Source: Burkholderiaceae bacterium
GTDB lineage: Bacteria; Pseudomonadota; Gammaproteobacteria; Burkholderiales; Burkholderiaceae_C
Assembly (NCBI GenBank): GCA_024235915.1
Contig: JACKLO010000014.1
Span: forward strand, 123,159-187,158
Length of the DNA stretch: 64,000 nucleotides
Direction: 5' to 3'
In this document: positions 50,055 through 61,484 of the stretch, in pieces
How positions within the stretch are numbered: the first letter of the stretch is position 1
Layout of the letters: each line of letters begins with the position of its first letter
Made by a program: the position numbers and the translations under genes
Notes under the pieces: model-generated
What the model was told of the DNA's origin: nothing
What the model saw: the letters and a program-made list of their open reading frames with translations, nothing else
The model's database searches: none

Positions 50055-51932
50055 TCAGCGGCGCAGTCCCTGGTAGCGCTGCCCCAGCACCTCCTGCAGT
50101 TGCTTGACCACGCCGAAGGCGTCCTTGAGCTGCTCGCGTTCGAAGTTGGACAGTTCGTCCGGTCGCAGGTAGTTGTCGGCCGGCAGGCCGGCGGCGATCT
50201 GCCGCGCCTGGTGGCGGATGCGCAGGGCCGACAGGAACTCCAGCGCGTCGCGCAGGTCGCGCACGCTCTGCGAACTGATCTCGCCGCTCTCGGCCGCGTG
50301 CGCCAGGCGGTCGTGCGTGTTCACCGCGTCGTGCCCGGCGGCCAGGGCGTAGACCCGGGCGAGGTCGATCACCGGCACGATGCCGTTGTGCTTGAGGTCG
50401 ATGGTGCCTTTGTGCTCGCCGCTGCGGATGGTGGACAGGCCACCGAACAGGCCGCCGAACATGCCGCCCATCAGGCCCACCGGTGGCTGGTGCGTGAGCG
50501 CGTTGCCCACCATGTGGGCCAGGAACAGCTTGGCGTCCTTGGTGCGGCGGAGCACGTCGGTGCGCAGGCCGTCCAGCAGCGCGGCATGGCCGGCCACGGT
50601 GCGCACGTCGAAGAAGACGCAGGTCAGCATCAGCGCCATCGGCTCCGGCGTGTCCACCCACTTGCGGAAGTACTCGGCCCAGACACGCCGTGGCTGGCGC
50701 CACTTGTCGGTCATGGCCATCATCTCCCCCGGGCAGTAGACATAGCCGCAGGCGTTGAGGCCGTCGCAGACGAAGGTGGACAGGGCCTTGAAGTAGGCGC
50801 CGTGGGCCGCTTCGTCGTAGGCGTCGTCGAGCACCATGCAGTTGTCCTGGTCGCTCTTGGCCGTCTGTTCGCTGCGCGCCTGCGAGCCGGCGGCCACCCA
50901 GGCATAGTCCACCGGCGCCGGGCCCAGCTGTGCTTCGCCCAGCTGCAGCAGCCGGGTGGTCAGGGCGTCGGTGATGGCGGTGACGATGTGGCCGGTGGCA
51001 TAGGCGCTGGCGCCGGCGGCCGCCAGGTGCTTCTGCAGGCCACGCACCTTGGCCGCGCAGGCCACCAGGCCGTCGAGCGTGGTCTGCTTGTGGATGTCGC
51101 CGGCCAGGAAGACGGCCGAGGTGCTGTGCTGCTCGGTGACGTCGGTGGCGGTGATCATGCCGGCCACCGCGTCACCGTCCATCACCGGCACGTGGTGGAT
51201 GTTGTGGCGCGCCATCATCAGCAGCGCCTCGAAGCCGGGCTGCGTGATCTGCATCGTCATCGGCGCCACGGTGGCGATGTCGATGACCGGCCGCGCGGTG
51301 TCCAGGCCCTCGGCCACGGCGCGGTTGCGCAGGTCGCGGTCGGTGACCAGGCCGAACAGGTGGCCGTCCTCCACCAACAGCACCGAAGACACCCGTTGCT
51401 CACGCATCAACTGGGCCGCGGCGCGGATGGGCGTGGCCGGCGGCAGCGTGATCGGTGCGCGCTTGATCAGCGCCCGCACCGGGGTGCGCATCAGGTTCAG
51501 GTGCGGGTCGGCGGCGCCAGGCTCAGCGGCCGCAGCCGCGCCTGGCGCGGACAGGAACAATGCCAGCCAGGGGTGACGCTCGGCCAGCCCGGCCAACGTG
51601 GCGGCGTCGGCCCAGGCGACCAGCGTCTCGCCGTCGGCCTGCAACCGCCAGCCCGCCGCGGGTGGGTTGACGCCGGCGCCGAACCAGGCCGGTGCAGCCA
51701 GCATCGGGCCGCGTTCGCCGTCGCTGCGGCACCAGATCAGGCGGCCACGGGCCAGCAGGCCCAGCTGTGTGGCCAGCGTGTCGGCATCACCCACCGTCGC
51801 GCCGGCGTCGAGGTGCGCCAGCCTGAGTTGAGCCGGCAGCGCCGAGAGGCTCCCGTCGTCCAGCTGCGACAGCACGGGGTGCTGGCGCAGGGCATGCGTC
51901 ACGGCTTCGGTGTCGGCGGGGGCGTGGGGCAT
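50055..51932 (-). CDS. CBS/DUF294 nucleotidyltransferase-like signalling protein
   Basis: The protein has 625 residues: a cyclic-nucleotide-binding-like front (residues ~15-140), two CBS domains (~155-275; VSSVLLVEDGHLFGLVTDRDLR and IHHVPVMDGDAVAGMITATDV), a DUF294 nucleotidyltransferase with GSQARSEQTAKSDQDN (~350), and the DUF294_C helical end. Such proteins resemble GlnD-type uridylyltransferases. A TTG start at 51950 is an alternative. It stands alone, convergent with the transglycosylase and divergent from an SDR. Confidence 0.9.
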   Translation of the reverse strand: MPHAPADTEAVTHALRQHPVLSQLDDGSLSALPAQLRLAHLDAGATVGDADTLATQLGLLARGRLIWCRSDGERGPMLAAPAWFGAGVNPPAAGWRLQADGETLVAWADAATLAGLAERHPWLALFLSAPGAAAAAEPGAADPHLNLMRTPVRALIKRAPITLPPATPIRAAAQLMREQRVSSVLLVEDGHLFGLVTDRDLRNRAVAEGLDTARPVIDIATVAPMTMQITQPGFEALLMMARHNIHHVPVMDGDAVAGMITATDVTEQHSTSAVFLAGDIHKQTTLDGLVACAAKVRGLQKHLAAAGASAYATGHIVTAITDALTTRLLQLGEAQLGPAPVDYAWVAAGSQARSEQTAKSDQDNCMVLDDAYDEAAHGAYFKALSTFVCDGLNACGYVYCPGEMMAMTDKWRQPRRVWAEYFRKWVDTPEPMALMLTCVFFDVRTVAGHAALLDGLRTDVLRRTKDAKLFLAHMVGNALTHQPPVGLMGGMFGGLFGGLSTIRSGEHKGTIDLKHNGIVPVIDLARVYALAAGHDAVNTHDRLAHAAESGEISSQSVRDLRDALEFLSALRIRHQARQIAAGLPADNYLRPDELSNFEREQLKDAFGVVKQLQEVLGQRYQGLRR

Positions 51933-52006
51933 CGGCAGGTCCGGTGGCAAAGGGGGCTCAGGTGGCAGACTGGTCCTGACGCTACCGTCAGCCAGGGAGT
52001 TGCATC

Positions 52007-52786
52007 TTGACCAACGACAAGCCCCACGACAAGGTCGCCCTCATCACCGGGGCCGGCAGCGGCATCGGCCGTGCCACCGCCACGGCACTGGTGGCCGACG
52101 GCTGGCGGGTGGTCTACAGCGGGCGCCGGCTGGACGCGCTGCGCGAGAGCATCGCCCGCGCCGGCGATCCCTGGGGCGACATCGGCAGCCGCGCGCTGGC
52201 CGCACCGGCCGACGTGACCCAGCCGGAGCAGGTAGCCGACCTGTTCGACCTCGTGCGTGCCCGCTTCGGACGCCTGGACCTGCTGTTCAACAACGCCGGC
52301 ATCTTCAGCCCCGGCGTGCCGCTGGAGGACTTTCCCGTGGCGCAGTGGCGTGCCGCGGTGGACACCAACCTCACCGGCGCCTTCCTGTGCACGCAGCAGG
52401 CTTTCCGGCTGATGAAGGCGCAGAACCCGCGCGGCGGCCGCATCATCAACAACGGGTCGATCTCGGCCCATGCGCCGCGGCCGAACTCGGCCGCCTACAC
52501 GGCCACCAAACACGCGATCACCGGGTTGACCAAGGCGTCGTCGCTGGACGGCCGCCAGCACGGCATCGCCGTCGGCCAGATCGACATCGGCAACGCCGCC
52601 TCGGAGATGACCGATACCATGCGCAAGGGCGTGCCGCAGGCCGACGGCAGCGTGCGGCCAGAGGCGGTGATGGACGTGGCCCATGCGGCGCGGGCGGTGG
52701 TGCAGATGGCAGCGCTGCCGCTGGACGCGAACGTGCTGTTCATGACCGTGATGGCCACGGCGATGCCGTTCGTGGGGCGCGGATAA
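52007..52786 (+). CDS. Short-chain dehydrogenase/reductase with TTG start
   Basis: The protein has 259 residues. The cofactor motif TGAGSGIG, the NNAG box (LLFNNAGIFSPG), and the catalytic Tyr-x3-Lys in YTATKHAI are present. The only suitable start is TTG, preceded by AGGGAG at eight bases. Substrate unknown. It stands alone between a divergent and a convergent gene. Confidence 0.9.
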   Translation: MTNDKPHDKVALITGAGSGIGRATATALVADGWRVVYSGRRLDALRESIARAGDPWGDIGSRALAAPADVTQPEQVADLFDLVRARFGRLDLLFNNAGIFSPGVPLEDFPVAQWRAAVDTNLTGAFLCTQQAFRLMKAQNPRGGRIINNGSISAHAPRPNSAAYTATKHAITGLTKASSLDGRQHGIAVGQIDIGNAASEMTDTMRKGVPQADGSVRPEAVMDVAHAARAVVQMAALPLDANVLFMTVMATAMPFVGRG

Positions 52787-52847
52787 CCCGCCTGCCACAC
52801 GCCGCCGGGGGCGCGGTGTTTGACGACCCTGCGGCCTTCGCGGGCGT

Positions 52848-53279
52848 TCAGCCCGCCATGTGCACGTAGATGTCGGTGTCCGGCAACGCCTGACGCAGCG
52901 CCTGGAAGGCCCCTTCGGCCAGCACCCGGGTGGGGCTGCAGGTGCGCGGGAAGGTCAGGACCAGCTCCGCCTCGCCATCGGCCACGCGCAGGCGGCTGAA
53001 GCGCTGCGTGTCCACCAGGTTGCCTTCGTCGTCGCCCACGGTGCGCAGGGCCGCCAGGGCCGCGTCGAGTTCGGCGCGGCCGCCCTCCAGCTGCGGGGCC
53101 TCACAGGCCATGGCTTCGGCCGTGCGCACGACGACGTCGCCGGCTGCGGACGGGCAGTGCGCGCAGGCCGTGCAGGGCGCCTGCTCGGCGGCGGCCGGCG
53201 CCATGGCCGGCATTGCCGGCATGTCCGCCGTTTCCGGCGTCTCCGGCCGCATCCACAGGGTTCTGCTGGCTGCACTCAT
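52848..53279 (-). CDS. Small protein with CxxC-rich N-terminus, unknown function
   Basis: The protein has 143 residues. The N-terminal part is Met/Ala/Pro-rich with CTACAHC, a possible metal or cluster site, and one further Cys in MACEAP. The C-terminal 80 residues (FSRLRVADGEAELVLTFPRTC, then QALPDTDIYVHM) recall the alpha/beta MIP18/DUF59 fold by strand pattern, but I would not assign the family. It lies 42 bases after malonyl-CoA synthetase on the same strand, so it may be the last gene of that operon. Confidence 0.65.
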   Translation of the reverse strand: MSAASRTLWMRPETPETADMPAMPAMAPAAAEQAPCTACAHCPSAAGDVVVRTAEAMACEAPQLEGGRAELDAALAALRTVGDDEGNLVDTQRFSRLRVADGEAELVLTFPRTCSPTRVLAEGAFQALRQALPDTDIYVHMAG

Positions 53280-53321
53280 GCGCCGAGTGTGCCACTGCGC
53301 AGCAAGCCCTTCGAGCGGCCA

Positions 53322-54872
53322 TCACCGGCTGAACAGCCCCTTGTGCTGGTCGCGCAGCAGGTTCTTCTGCACCTTGCCCATGGCATTGCGCGGCAGTTCG
53401 GTTTCCACGAACACCTGCTTGGGCACCTTGAAGTTGGCGATGCGGCCCTTCAGGGCCGAGATCACGGCGGCCGGATCGGGCGCCGGCCCATCGGCCCGGG
53501 CCACCAGCACCGCCACCACGGCCTCGCCGAAGTCCGGGTGCGGCACGCCGATCACCGCCGACTCGGCCACGCCGGGCATCTCGTTGAGCACACCTTCGAT
53601 CTCCGCCGGGTAGACGTTGTAGCCGCCGGAGATGATCAGGTCCTTGCTGCGGCCGACGATGCTCAGGTAGCCGTCGGCGTCGAAGCCGCCGACGTCGCCG
53701 GTCTTGAACCAGGCGTCGTCGGTGAACTCGTCGGCGGTCTTCTCCGGCATGCGCCAGTAGCCCTTGAACACGTTCGGGCCCTTGACCTGGATGTTGCCGA
53801 TCTCGCCGGCCGGCAGCGGCAGGTTGCGCTCGTCGACGATGCGCACGCCCACGCCTGGCAGCGGGAAGCCCACGGTGCCGCCGCGGCGCTCGCCATGGGC
53901 CGGATTGCAGGGGTTGCTGGTGAGCATCACCGTCTCGCTCATGCCGTAGCGCTCGAGGATGGTGTGGCCGGTGCGCTGCTGCCAGTCGGTGAAGGTCTCG
54001 ATCAGCAGCGGCGCCGAGCCGCTGATGAACAGGCGCATGTGGCGGCAGGCATGGCGGTCCAGGCCCGCTTCGCCCAGCAGGCGCACGTAGAGCGTGGGCA
54101 CGCCCATGAACACGGTGGCCTCCGGCAGCCGTGCGAGCACGGCCTTGGGGTCGTACTTCGCGAACCAGATCATCTTGCTGCCGTTCAGCAGCGCCCCGTG
54201 GCTGGCCACGAACAGGCCGTGCACGTGGAAGATGGGCAGCGCGTGGATCAGCACGTCGCCGGCCTTCCAGCCCCAGTAGTCCTTCAACACCCGCGCGTTG
54301 GACAGCAGGTTGCCATGCGTGAGCATCGCGCCCTTGCTGCGCCCGGTGGTGCCGCTCGTGTAGAGGATGGCGGCCAGGTCGTCGGCGCGGCGGGCCACGG
54401 GATCCTGCACGTCGCCCTGGAAGCTGGCGCGGTCCAGCAGCGTGCCGCTGCGGTCGTCGCCCAGCGTGAAGACATGCGGCGTGCCGGCCTGGAAGGCGAT
54501 CTTGCTCACCCACCCGAAGGCCTTGGGCGCGCAGACCACCACGGCGGGTTCGGCGTTGCCGACGAAGTACTCGATCTCCGCGGCCTGGTAGGCGTTGTTC
54601 AGCGGCAGGTAGACGTGCCCGCTGCGCAGCACCGCCAGGTACAGCATCAGTGCCTCGACGCTCTTGTCCACCTGCACCGCCACCCGGCTGGCCGGCGGCA
54701 GGTCCAGGCTCGCCAGCAGGTTGGCGATCATGGCGCTGCCGCGCTCCAGGTCGCGCCAGGTGTAGTGCAGCGGCGCACCCGGGCCGTCGCCGGTCTCGAT
54801 GGCGATCTGGTCCAGGTCGGCCGGGAAGGCGCCGCGCAACGCGGCGTAGAGGTTGGTGTTCAGCGTGGGCAT
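53322..54872 (-). CDS. matB: Malonyl-CoA synthetase
   Basis: The protein has 516 residues, an ANL ligase with YTSGTTGRSKGAMLTHGN, RYGMSETVM and the C-terminal catalytic Lys in RNAMGKVQKNLL. It is closest to MatB-type malonate-CoA ligases by overall pattern and by context (malonyl-CoA decarboxylase immediately upstream, 7 bases away). It makes malonyl-CoA from imported malonate. Confidence 0.92.
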   Translation of the reverse strand: MPTLNTNLYAALRGAFPADLDQIAIETGDGPGAPLHYTWRDLERGSAMIANLLASLDLPPASRVAVQVDKSVEALMLYLAVLRSGHVYLPLNNAYQAAEIEYFVGNAEPAVVVCAPKAFGWVSKIAFQAGTPHVFTLGDDRSGTLLDRASFQGDVQDPVARRADDLAAILYTSGTTGRSKGAMLTHGNLLSNARVLKDYWGWKAGDVLIHALPIFHVHGLFVASHGALLNGSKMIWFAKYDPKAVLARLPEATVFMGVPTLYVRLLGEAGLDRHACRHMRLFISGSAPLLIETFTDWQQRTGHTILERYGMSETVMLTSNPCNPAHGERRGGTVGFPLPGVGVRIVDERNLPLPAGEIGNIQVKGPNVFKGYWRMPEKTADEFTDDAWFKTGDVGGFDADGYLSIVGRSKDLIISGGYNVYPAEIEGVLNEMPGVAESAVIGVPHPDFGEAVVAVLVARADGPAPDPAAVISALKGRIANFKVPKQVFVETELPRNAMGKVQKNLLRDQHKGLFSR

Positions 54873-54879
54873 GGCAGGT

Positions 54880-56184
54880 TCAGAGAAGGGCGGCGACCGG
54901 GCGCGAGCAGGCGACCTCGCCGTCGACGAACTGCTCGTGGTGGCGCTCGACGCGGTTCAGGTCGTAGAGGTAGTTGACCATCAGGCCGTGCGACTGCTTC
55001 AGGCCCTTGGCCGACAGGTCGCCCAGCGGGTTCAGGCGCTCCAGCCGCGCGCCGTTGTCCAGGTGGAAACGCGCCACCGGGTCGCCGCTGCGGGTGGGCG
55101 TGGCCCAGGCCAGGTACATCGCGGCCAGTTGCTCCAGCAGCGCCGTGGCTTCGGCCGGCAGGCGCTTCATGCCGGCAGCGGTGTCGGGCAGGGCCAAGTC
55201 GGCGCCGACATGGGCCTGCAGCGCAACACGCGCGGCCTGCAGGCGTTGCGCCCGCGATCCGCCGAGGCCGGGCACCTCGGCGCCGGCGCGCAGCCAGCGC
55301 GACAGCCCGGGGATGGGGGACAGCGTGCAGAAGGTCTTGAGCTGCGGCAGTTCGCGGCCCAGTTCGCGGGCCACGCGCTTGATCAGGAAGTTGCCCAGGT
55401 TCACGCCCTTGAGGCCCGGCTGGCAGTTGCTGATCGAGTAGAAGACCGCGACCTTGAAGGTGTCGGGCGATGCAGGCTTGTCGTTCTTGGCGATCAGCGG
55501 CGCGATGGCCGAAGGGATCTCCGGCAGCAGCGCCACTTCCACGAAGATCAGCGGCTCGTCGGGCAGCTGCGGGTGGAAGACGGCGAAGCAGCGGCGGTCG
55601 GGCTGCAGCCGGCGGCGCAGGTCGTCCCAGCCGTCGATGGCGTGCACCGCCTCATGGCGGATCAGCTGTTCGAGCAGCTGAGCGGGCGAGTTCCAGTCCA
55701 CCCGCTGCAATTGAAGGAAGCCGGGGTTGAACCAGCTCGACAGCAGGTGCAGGAAGTCGGCCTCCACGGCCGCGAGTTCCGGCAGGGCCCGCAGTTCGCT
55801 CAGCAGCGTGCGCCGCATGGCCACGATGTGGGCGGTGCCACCCGGCAGACGGTTGAGCCGGCGCAGCAGTTCCTGCCGTGGCGGCTCGGCGGCCTCCACC
55901 AGCGGCGCCAGCGTGGCGGCACCCGGTGCGGCGGCGTAGGCCTTGGCCGCAGCTTCCACGGCTTTCGGGTCGGGGTTGAAATCGGCCGCCAGGTGGCCGA
56001 AGAACAGGCGCCGCGTGCCTTCGTCCAGCGCGTCGTAGCCGGCCAGCAGTTCGCGGCCGATGGCCACACTGTTGGCCTCACCGCGCACCGACAGCAGGCG
56101 CCGGCAGGTGCCGAGCACCGCGCGCAACCGGCGCTGCGAGCCGACGCGCAGCGCGGCTTGGCGCACTTCCTCGAGCATGGTCAT
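54880..56184 (-). CDS. matA: Malonyl-CoA decarboxylase
   Basis: The protein has 434 residues and matches the MCD family: N-terminal helical domain and C-terminal acetyltransferase-like domain with FVEVALLPEIP, CFAVFHPQLPDEPLIF, FYSISNCQPGLKGVNLGNFLIKRV in outline and the late HLDNGARLERLNPLGD. It converts malonyl-CoA to acetyl-CoA and CO2. It sits between the TRAP large permease and matB; together they give malonate to acetyl-CoA. Confidence 0.96.
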   Translation of the reverse strand: MTMLEEVRQAALRVGSQRRLRAVLGTCRRLLSVRGEANSVAIGRELLAGYDALDEGTRRLFFGHLAADFNPDPKAVEAAAKAYAAAPGAATLAPLVEAAEPPRQELLRRLNRLPGGTAHIVAMRRTLLSELRALPELAAVEADFLHLLSSWFNPGFLQLQRVDWNSPAQLLEQLIRHEAVHAIDGWDDLRRRLQPDRRCFAVFHPQLPDEPLIFVEVALLPEIPSAIAPLIAKNDKPASPDTFKVAVFYSISNCQPGLKGVNLGNFLIKRVARELGRELPQLKTFCTLSPIPGLSRWLRAGAEVPGLGGSRAQRLQAARVALQAHVGADLALPDTAAGMKRLPAEATALLEQLAAMYLAWATPTRSGDPVARFHLDNGARLERLNPLGDLSAKGLKQSHGLMVNYLYDLNRVERHHEQFVDGEVACSRPVAALL

Positions 56185-56221
56185 CGCATCCGCCTCGTCA
56201 AGCCATCAACCCATCAATCCA

Positions 56222-57529
56222 TCAGCCCATGAGGACCTGAGGCAGCCAGGTCGCCAATTCCGGGAAGATGCACAGGATCAGGATCGCCACCACCATGCAC
56301 CCCATGAAGGGCAGCGAGCCCTTGAGGATGGTGGGCAACTTGATGTCGGGCGTGATGCCGTTGATCACGAACAGGTTCAGGCCCACCGGCGGCGTGATCA
56401 GGCCCAGTTCCATGTTGATCGTGAGGATGACGCCGAACCAGATCGGGTCGAAGCCGGCGGCCGTGATCACCGGCATCAGGATCGGTGTGGTCATCAGGAT
56501 GATGGCCGCCGGCGGCAGGAACATGCCGGCCACCAGCAGCATCGCGTTGATGGCGCCCAGCACCACCCACTTGTTGACCTGCATCTCGGCGATGGCCTCG
56601 GCCACCGACTGCGTCACCAGCAGCGACGACATCATGTAGCCGAAGAGGATGGACGCGCCGATGATCAGCATCAGCATGCCCGACTCGCGCAAGCCGTCGC
56701 GCATGATGTGCCACAGCGCGCCGGGGGTCCACACGCGGTAGATCACCACCACCATCACCAGGCACAGCGCGGCGCCGACGCCAGCCGCCTCCGACGGCGT
56801 GGCAATGCCGCCGTAGAGCGCGTAGATGACGCCGACGATGACGATGATGAAGGGCAGCAGCTTGGGCAGCAGCTCGAGCTTTTCCTTCATCGAGTAGACG
56901 CGGTCCGCGTCCACCAGACGGGTGCCGCGCTTCCAGCTCAGGAACAGTGCCCAGGCCATGAACAGGCCGGTGAGCAGCAGGCCCGGGATCACGCCGGCCA
57001 GGAACAGGCGGCCGATGGAGGTCTCCGACGCGATGCCATAGAGGATCATCGTGATCGACGGCGGGATCAGGATGCCCAGCGTGCCGCCGGCGGCGATGGC
57101 GCCGGTGGCGAGGTCGGCGTCGTAGCCGCGGCGGCGCATCTCCGGGATGCCCATCTTGCCGATGGCCGCACAGGTGGCCGGTGACGAGCCGGTGAGCGCG
57201 GAGAACAGCGCGCAGGCCCCGATGTTGCTGATGACCAGCGAACCCGGCACGCGGTGCAGCCAGCGCGCCAGGGCTTCGTAGAGGTCGCTGCCGGCGCGCG
57301 ATGACGCCACCGCAGCGCCCATGATGATGAACATCGGCAGCGACACCAGCGTGAAGTCGTCGAGGCCGGCGAACACCGTCTCGGGCACGAAGTGGATGGC
57401 GTTCCAGCCGTCGAACACCACCATGAAGCCCAGCGCGGTCATGCCCAGCGCAAAGGCGATCGGCATGCCGGTGGCCAGCAGCGCGATGGTGACGACGAAG
57501 ATCAGCAGGCCGATGGCCAGGGGGGACAT
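56222..57529 (-). CDS. TRAP transporter large permease (DctM), probably for malonate
   Basis: The protein has 435 residues and about 12 membrane helices. Family features are the AIPMAFALG-type first helix (MPIAFALGMTALGF), the TGSSPATCAAIGKMGIPEMRRRGYD segment, AAGGTLGILIPPSITMILYG and the closing ITPPVGLNLFVINGI. It is the channel subunit. The order dctP-dctQ-dctM-matA-matB on the minus strand makes malonate the likely substrate. Confidence 0.93.
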   Translation of the reverse strand: MSPLAIGLLIFVVTIALLATGMPIAFALGMTALGFMVVFDGWNAIHFVPETVFAGLDDFTLVSLPMFIIMGAAVASSRAGSDLYEALARWLHRVPGSLVISNIGACALFSALTGSSPATCAAIGKMGIPEMRRRGYDADLATGAIAAGGTLGILIPPSITMILYGIASETSIGRLFLAGVIPGLLLTGLFMAWALFLSWKRGTRLVDADRVYSMKEKLELLPKLLPFIIVIVGVIYALYGGIATPSEAAGVGAALCLVMVVVIYRVWTPGALWHIMRDGLRESGMLMLIIGASILFGYMMSSLLVTQSVAEAIAEMQVNKWVVLGAINAMLLVAGMFLPPAAIILMTTPILMPVITAAGFDPIWFGVILTINMELGLITPPVGLNLFVINGITPDIKLPTILKGSLPFMGCMVVAILILCIFPELATWLPQVLMG

Positions 57530-57548
57530 CGCAGAAGCCTTTGCAGGG

Positions 57549-58097
57549 TCAGAGACGCTCGTCCGGCGGCAGGCCGAACGGGTGGCTGCGGCGGGTGATG
57601 ACCAGCCACAGGTCGGCCAGCAGCTGCAGGCACAGCAGGCCCATGCCCACGGGCACGGCCAGGTAGGGGATCCACAGCGCCACGCGCCAGATCGATGGCG
57701 TGGTGGCGCCGCTGGTCCAGGCCTCGTGCCACCAGGGCACGGCGGCGTTGAAGAAGATCCCGCAGAAGACCAGCGAGATCAGCATGCCCACGATGAACAG
57801 CACCCGGCGCAGGCCGGGTGCCGCCATCAGCGGCACCACATCGACGTTGACGTGGCCGCGTGTGAGCAGGATGTAGGGCGCGCCCAGGAAAGTGGCGCCG
57901 ATGAGGCAGAAGGTGACGAATTCCGTCTGCCAGATCGACGATTCGTTGAGCACGGCGCGCACGAACACCATGTGGCAGATCACCGCCACCGACACCGCGA
58001 TCATGCCGGCGGAGAACACACCCAGCGTGCGTGACGCGGCATGCACCGCGCGCACCCACAGCGGCAGCGGTGCAGGATTGAGGGCAAGGGTGCTCAT
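57549..58097 (-). CDS. TRAP transporter small permease (DctQ)
   Basis: The protein has 182 residues and four membrane helices, of the usual DctQ size, with SIWQTEFVTFCLIGATFLGAPYI and GHVNVDVVPLM, the family core. It anchors the large permease. The next gene (dctM) starts 19 bases downstream and dctP ends 35 bases upstream. Confidence 0.92.
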   Translation of the reverse strand: MSTLALNPAPLPLWVRAVHAASRTLGVFSAGMIAVSVAVICHMVFVRAVLNESSIWQTEFVTFCLIGATFLGAPYILLTRGHVNVDVVPLMAAPGLRRVLFIVGMLISLVFCGIFFNAAVPWWHEAWTSGATTPSIWRVALWIPYLAVPVGMGLLCLQLLADLWLVITRRSHPFGLPPDERL

Positions 58098-58132
58098 GGT
58101 GTGCGTGCGGGGCGGTGGCCTTCAGCCTGCCG

Positions 58133-59137
58133 TCACTTGACGGCCAGGGCCTTCTCGATCAGTTCCTTGCCGCCGGGCACCTTGTCGGCGAAGTTCTTGT
58201 ACGAAGTCTTGGCGGCCACATCGCGCCACATCTGGACCTCGGCGTCGCTCAGCTCGACCACCTGCACATTCGCCTTCTTGAAGGCGTCGACCAGCTTGTC
58301 GTCCAGGCCCTTGGACTCCTTGGCGAAGTAGTCCTCGGCCTTCTTGCTGGCGTCCATCAGCGCCTTCTGTTGCGCGGCGTTGAGCTTGTCCCAGCTCTTC
58401 TTGCCGATCAGCACCGGCTCGTACATGAACCACAGCGCGTTGTCGCCAGGGGCGGTCAGGCACTTGATCTGCTCGTAGAGGCGGAAGGAGACGAAGCTGC
58501 CCGACGAGGTGTCGGTGCCCTGGGCCACGCCCTGCTGCAGCGCGTTGTAGACCTCGTTGGACGGGATCGACACGATGGACGCACCGGCACCGGCCCACAT
58601 CTCGGCAAAGGTGGACCCGGCCGAGCGCACCTTCAGGCCCGCGGCGTCGGCGGGCACCTTGATGCACTTGTCCTTGCCGCCGAAGGCGCCGGCCAGCCAG
58701 GCGTCGGCCAGGACCTTGACGCCGCCGTCTTCGATAATCTTTTTGATGTCGGCCATGAAGGGGCTGGCGTTGATGCGCTTGGCGTGGTCGTGGCCCTTGA
58801 CCAGGCCCGGCATCAGGGTGGCGCCGAACTGCGGGTGGAAGCCAGCGGCGTAGTCCAGCGGGAACGAGGTCATGTCGATCTGACCCGTGAGCATGGCCTT
58901 CCACTGCTCCTTGGGCTTGACCAGGCTGGAGCCGGGAAAGACCTTGATCTCGAGCCCGACATTGGCGGCCGCGACGTCACGCGCGATCATCTGCACCATC
59001 TCGTCGCGCACGTCGCCCTTGCCCCCGGGGAACTGATGCGACGCCTTCAGCGTGATGGTCTGCGCCACGGCGGCGCTCAGCGGCAGGGCCGCAAACAGCA
59101 GGCCGGACAGGGCCTTGACGAGAGGACGGCGGTTCAT
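58133..59137 (-). CDS. TRAP transporter substrate-binding protein (DctP)
   Basis: The protein has 334 residues: signal peptide (LVKALSGLLFAALPLSAAVAQ) and a DctP domain (ITLKASHQFPGGKGD, then VFPGSSLVKPKEQWKAMLTGQIDMT, then AGLKVRSAGSTFAEMW with the substrate Arg). It captures the dicarboxylate in the periplasm. It is the first gene of the operon, facing the GntR regulator across a 156-base region containing an inverted repeat. Confidence 0.94.
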   Translation of the reverse strand: MNRRPLVKALSGLLFAALPLSAAVAQTITLKASHQFPGGKGDVRDEMVQMIARDVAAANVGLEIKVFPGSSLVKPKEQWKAMLTGQIDMTSFPLDYAAGFHPQFGATLMPGLVKGHDHAKRINASPFMADIKKIIEDGGVKVLADAWLAGAFGGKDKCIKVPADAAGLKVRSAGSTFAEMWAGAGASIVSIPSNEVYNALQQGVAQGTDTSSGSFVSFRLYEQIKCLTAPGDNALWFMYEPVLIGKKSWDKLNAAQQKALMDASKKAEDYFAKESKGLDDKLVDAFKKANVQVVELSDAEVQMWRDVAAKTSYKNFADKVPGGKELIEKALAVK

Positions 59138-59190
59138 GGCGGTGTCTCCGTAGCAGTGGAAAAGGGGCACGCGCCCGCCGACAGGCGAGG

Positions 59191-59224
59191 CTTGCGTATA
59201 CAAGACTCTAGTAAAATTACGCAA
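59191..59224. promoter_or_regulatory. Operator/promoter region of the malonate operon
   Basis: TTGCGTA (59192-59198) and TACGCAA (59218-59224) form an inverted repeat 19 bases apart, and CTTGcgTATACAAG (59191-59204) resembles the GTATAC core of FCD-type GntR sites. On the minus strand TTGCGT and TATACG, 18 bases apart, could be the -35 and -10 of the transporter operon. The divergent GntR protein is the likely ligand. Confidence 0.55.
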
Positions 59225-59293
59225 ACACTCTGCTAGTGGATACCATAACCTCGCGTCTGAAGCCGGCCCATCGCCGGCCCGCCGAGGTCTCCC

Positions 59294-59933
59294 GTGAAGA
59301 TGTCCGACCGGCTCCGCGAGCAGATCGAGGAGCAGATCGCCACCGGCCAGCTGCCGCCCGGCAGCGCGCTCGACGAAGTGGCATTGGCCACGCGCTTCGG
59401 CGTTTCGCGCACGCCGGTGCGTGAGGCGCTGATCCAGCTCACTGCCGAGGGGCTGGTGGAGCTGCGCCCGCGGCGCGGCGCCGTGGTGGCCAGCGTGGGC
59501 CCGGCGCGGCTGCTGGAAATGTTCGAGGTGATGGCCGAGCTCGAGGCCATGTGCGCCCGATTGGCGGCGCGGCGCATGAGCGAGGTCGAACAAGCGGAGC
59601 TGCTGGCGGCCCACCAGGCCTGCGAAGCGGCGCGTGGCGACCCGGACGCGTACTTCTATTGCAACGAGCGCTTCCACAACGCCATCTATGCCGGCAGCCA
59701 CAACGGCTTCCTGGCGGAAGAGGCCTCGGCGCTGCAGCGAAGGCTGCGGCCCTACCGCCGCCTGCAGCTGCGTGTCCGCGACCGCATGGCGAACTCGTTC
59801 GCGGAGCATGAGGCGGTGGTGGCGGCGCTGCAGGCCGGTGATGCCGCCGCCGCTGGCGACGCGCTGCGCCGGCACGTCAGCGTGCAGGGCGAGCGCTTCG
59901 GAGACCTGGTGGCGTCGTTGCAGGCGCTGGACC

Positions 59934-59944
<11 letters not shown>
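59294..59944 (+). CDS. GntR-family (FCD) regulator, probably MatR
   Basis: The protein has 216 residues: winged helix (ALDEVALATRFGVSRTPVREALIQLTAEGLVEL in outline) and helical FCD ligand domain with metal-type residues in CNERFHNAIY, AGSHNGFL and FAEHEAVVAAL. It is divergent from the malonate TRAP/mat operon and is the obvious repressor. The start is GTG 59294; ATG 59300 is equally possible. Its end overlaps the sigma54 activator gene by 11 bases. Confidence 0.9.
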
Positions 59945-61480
<1,536 letters not shown>

Positions 61481-61484
<4 letters not shown>

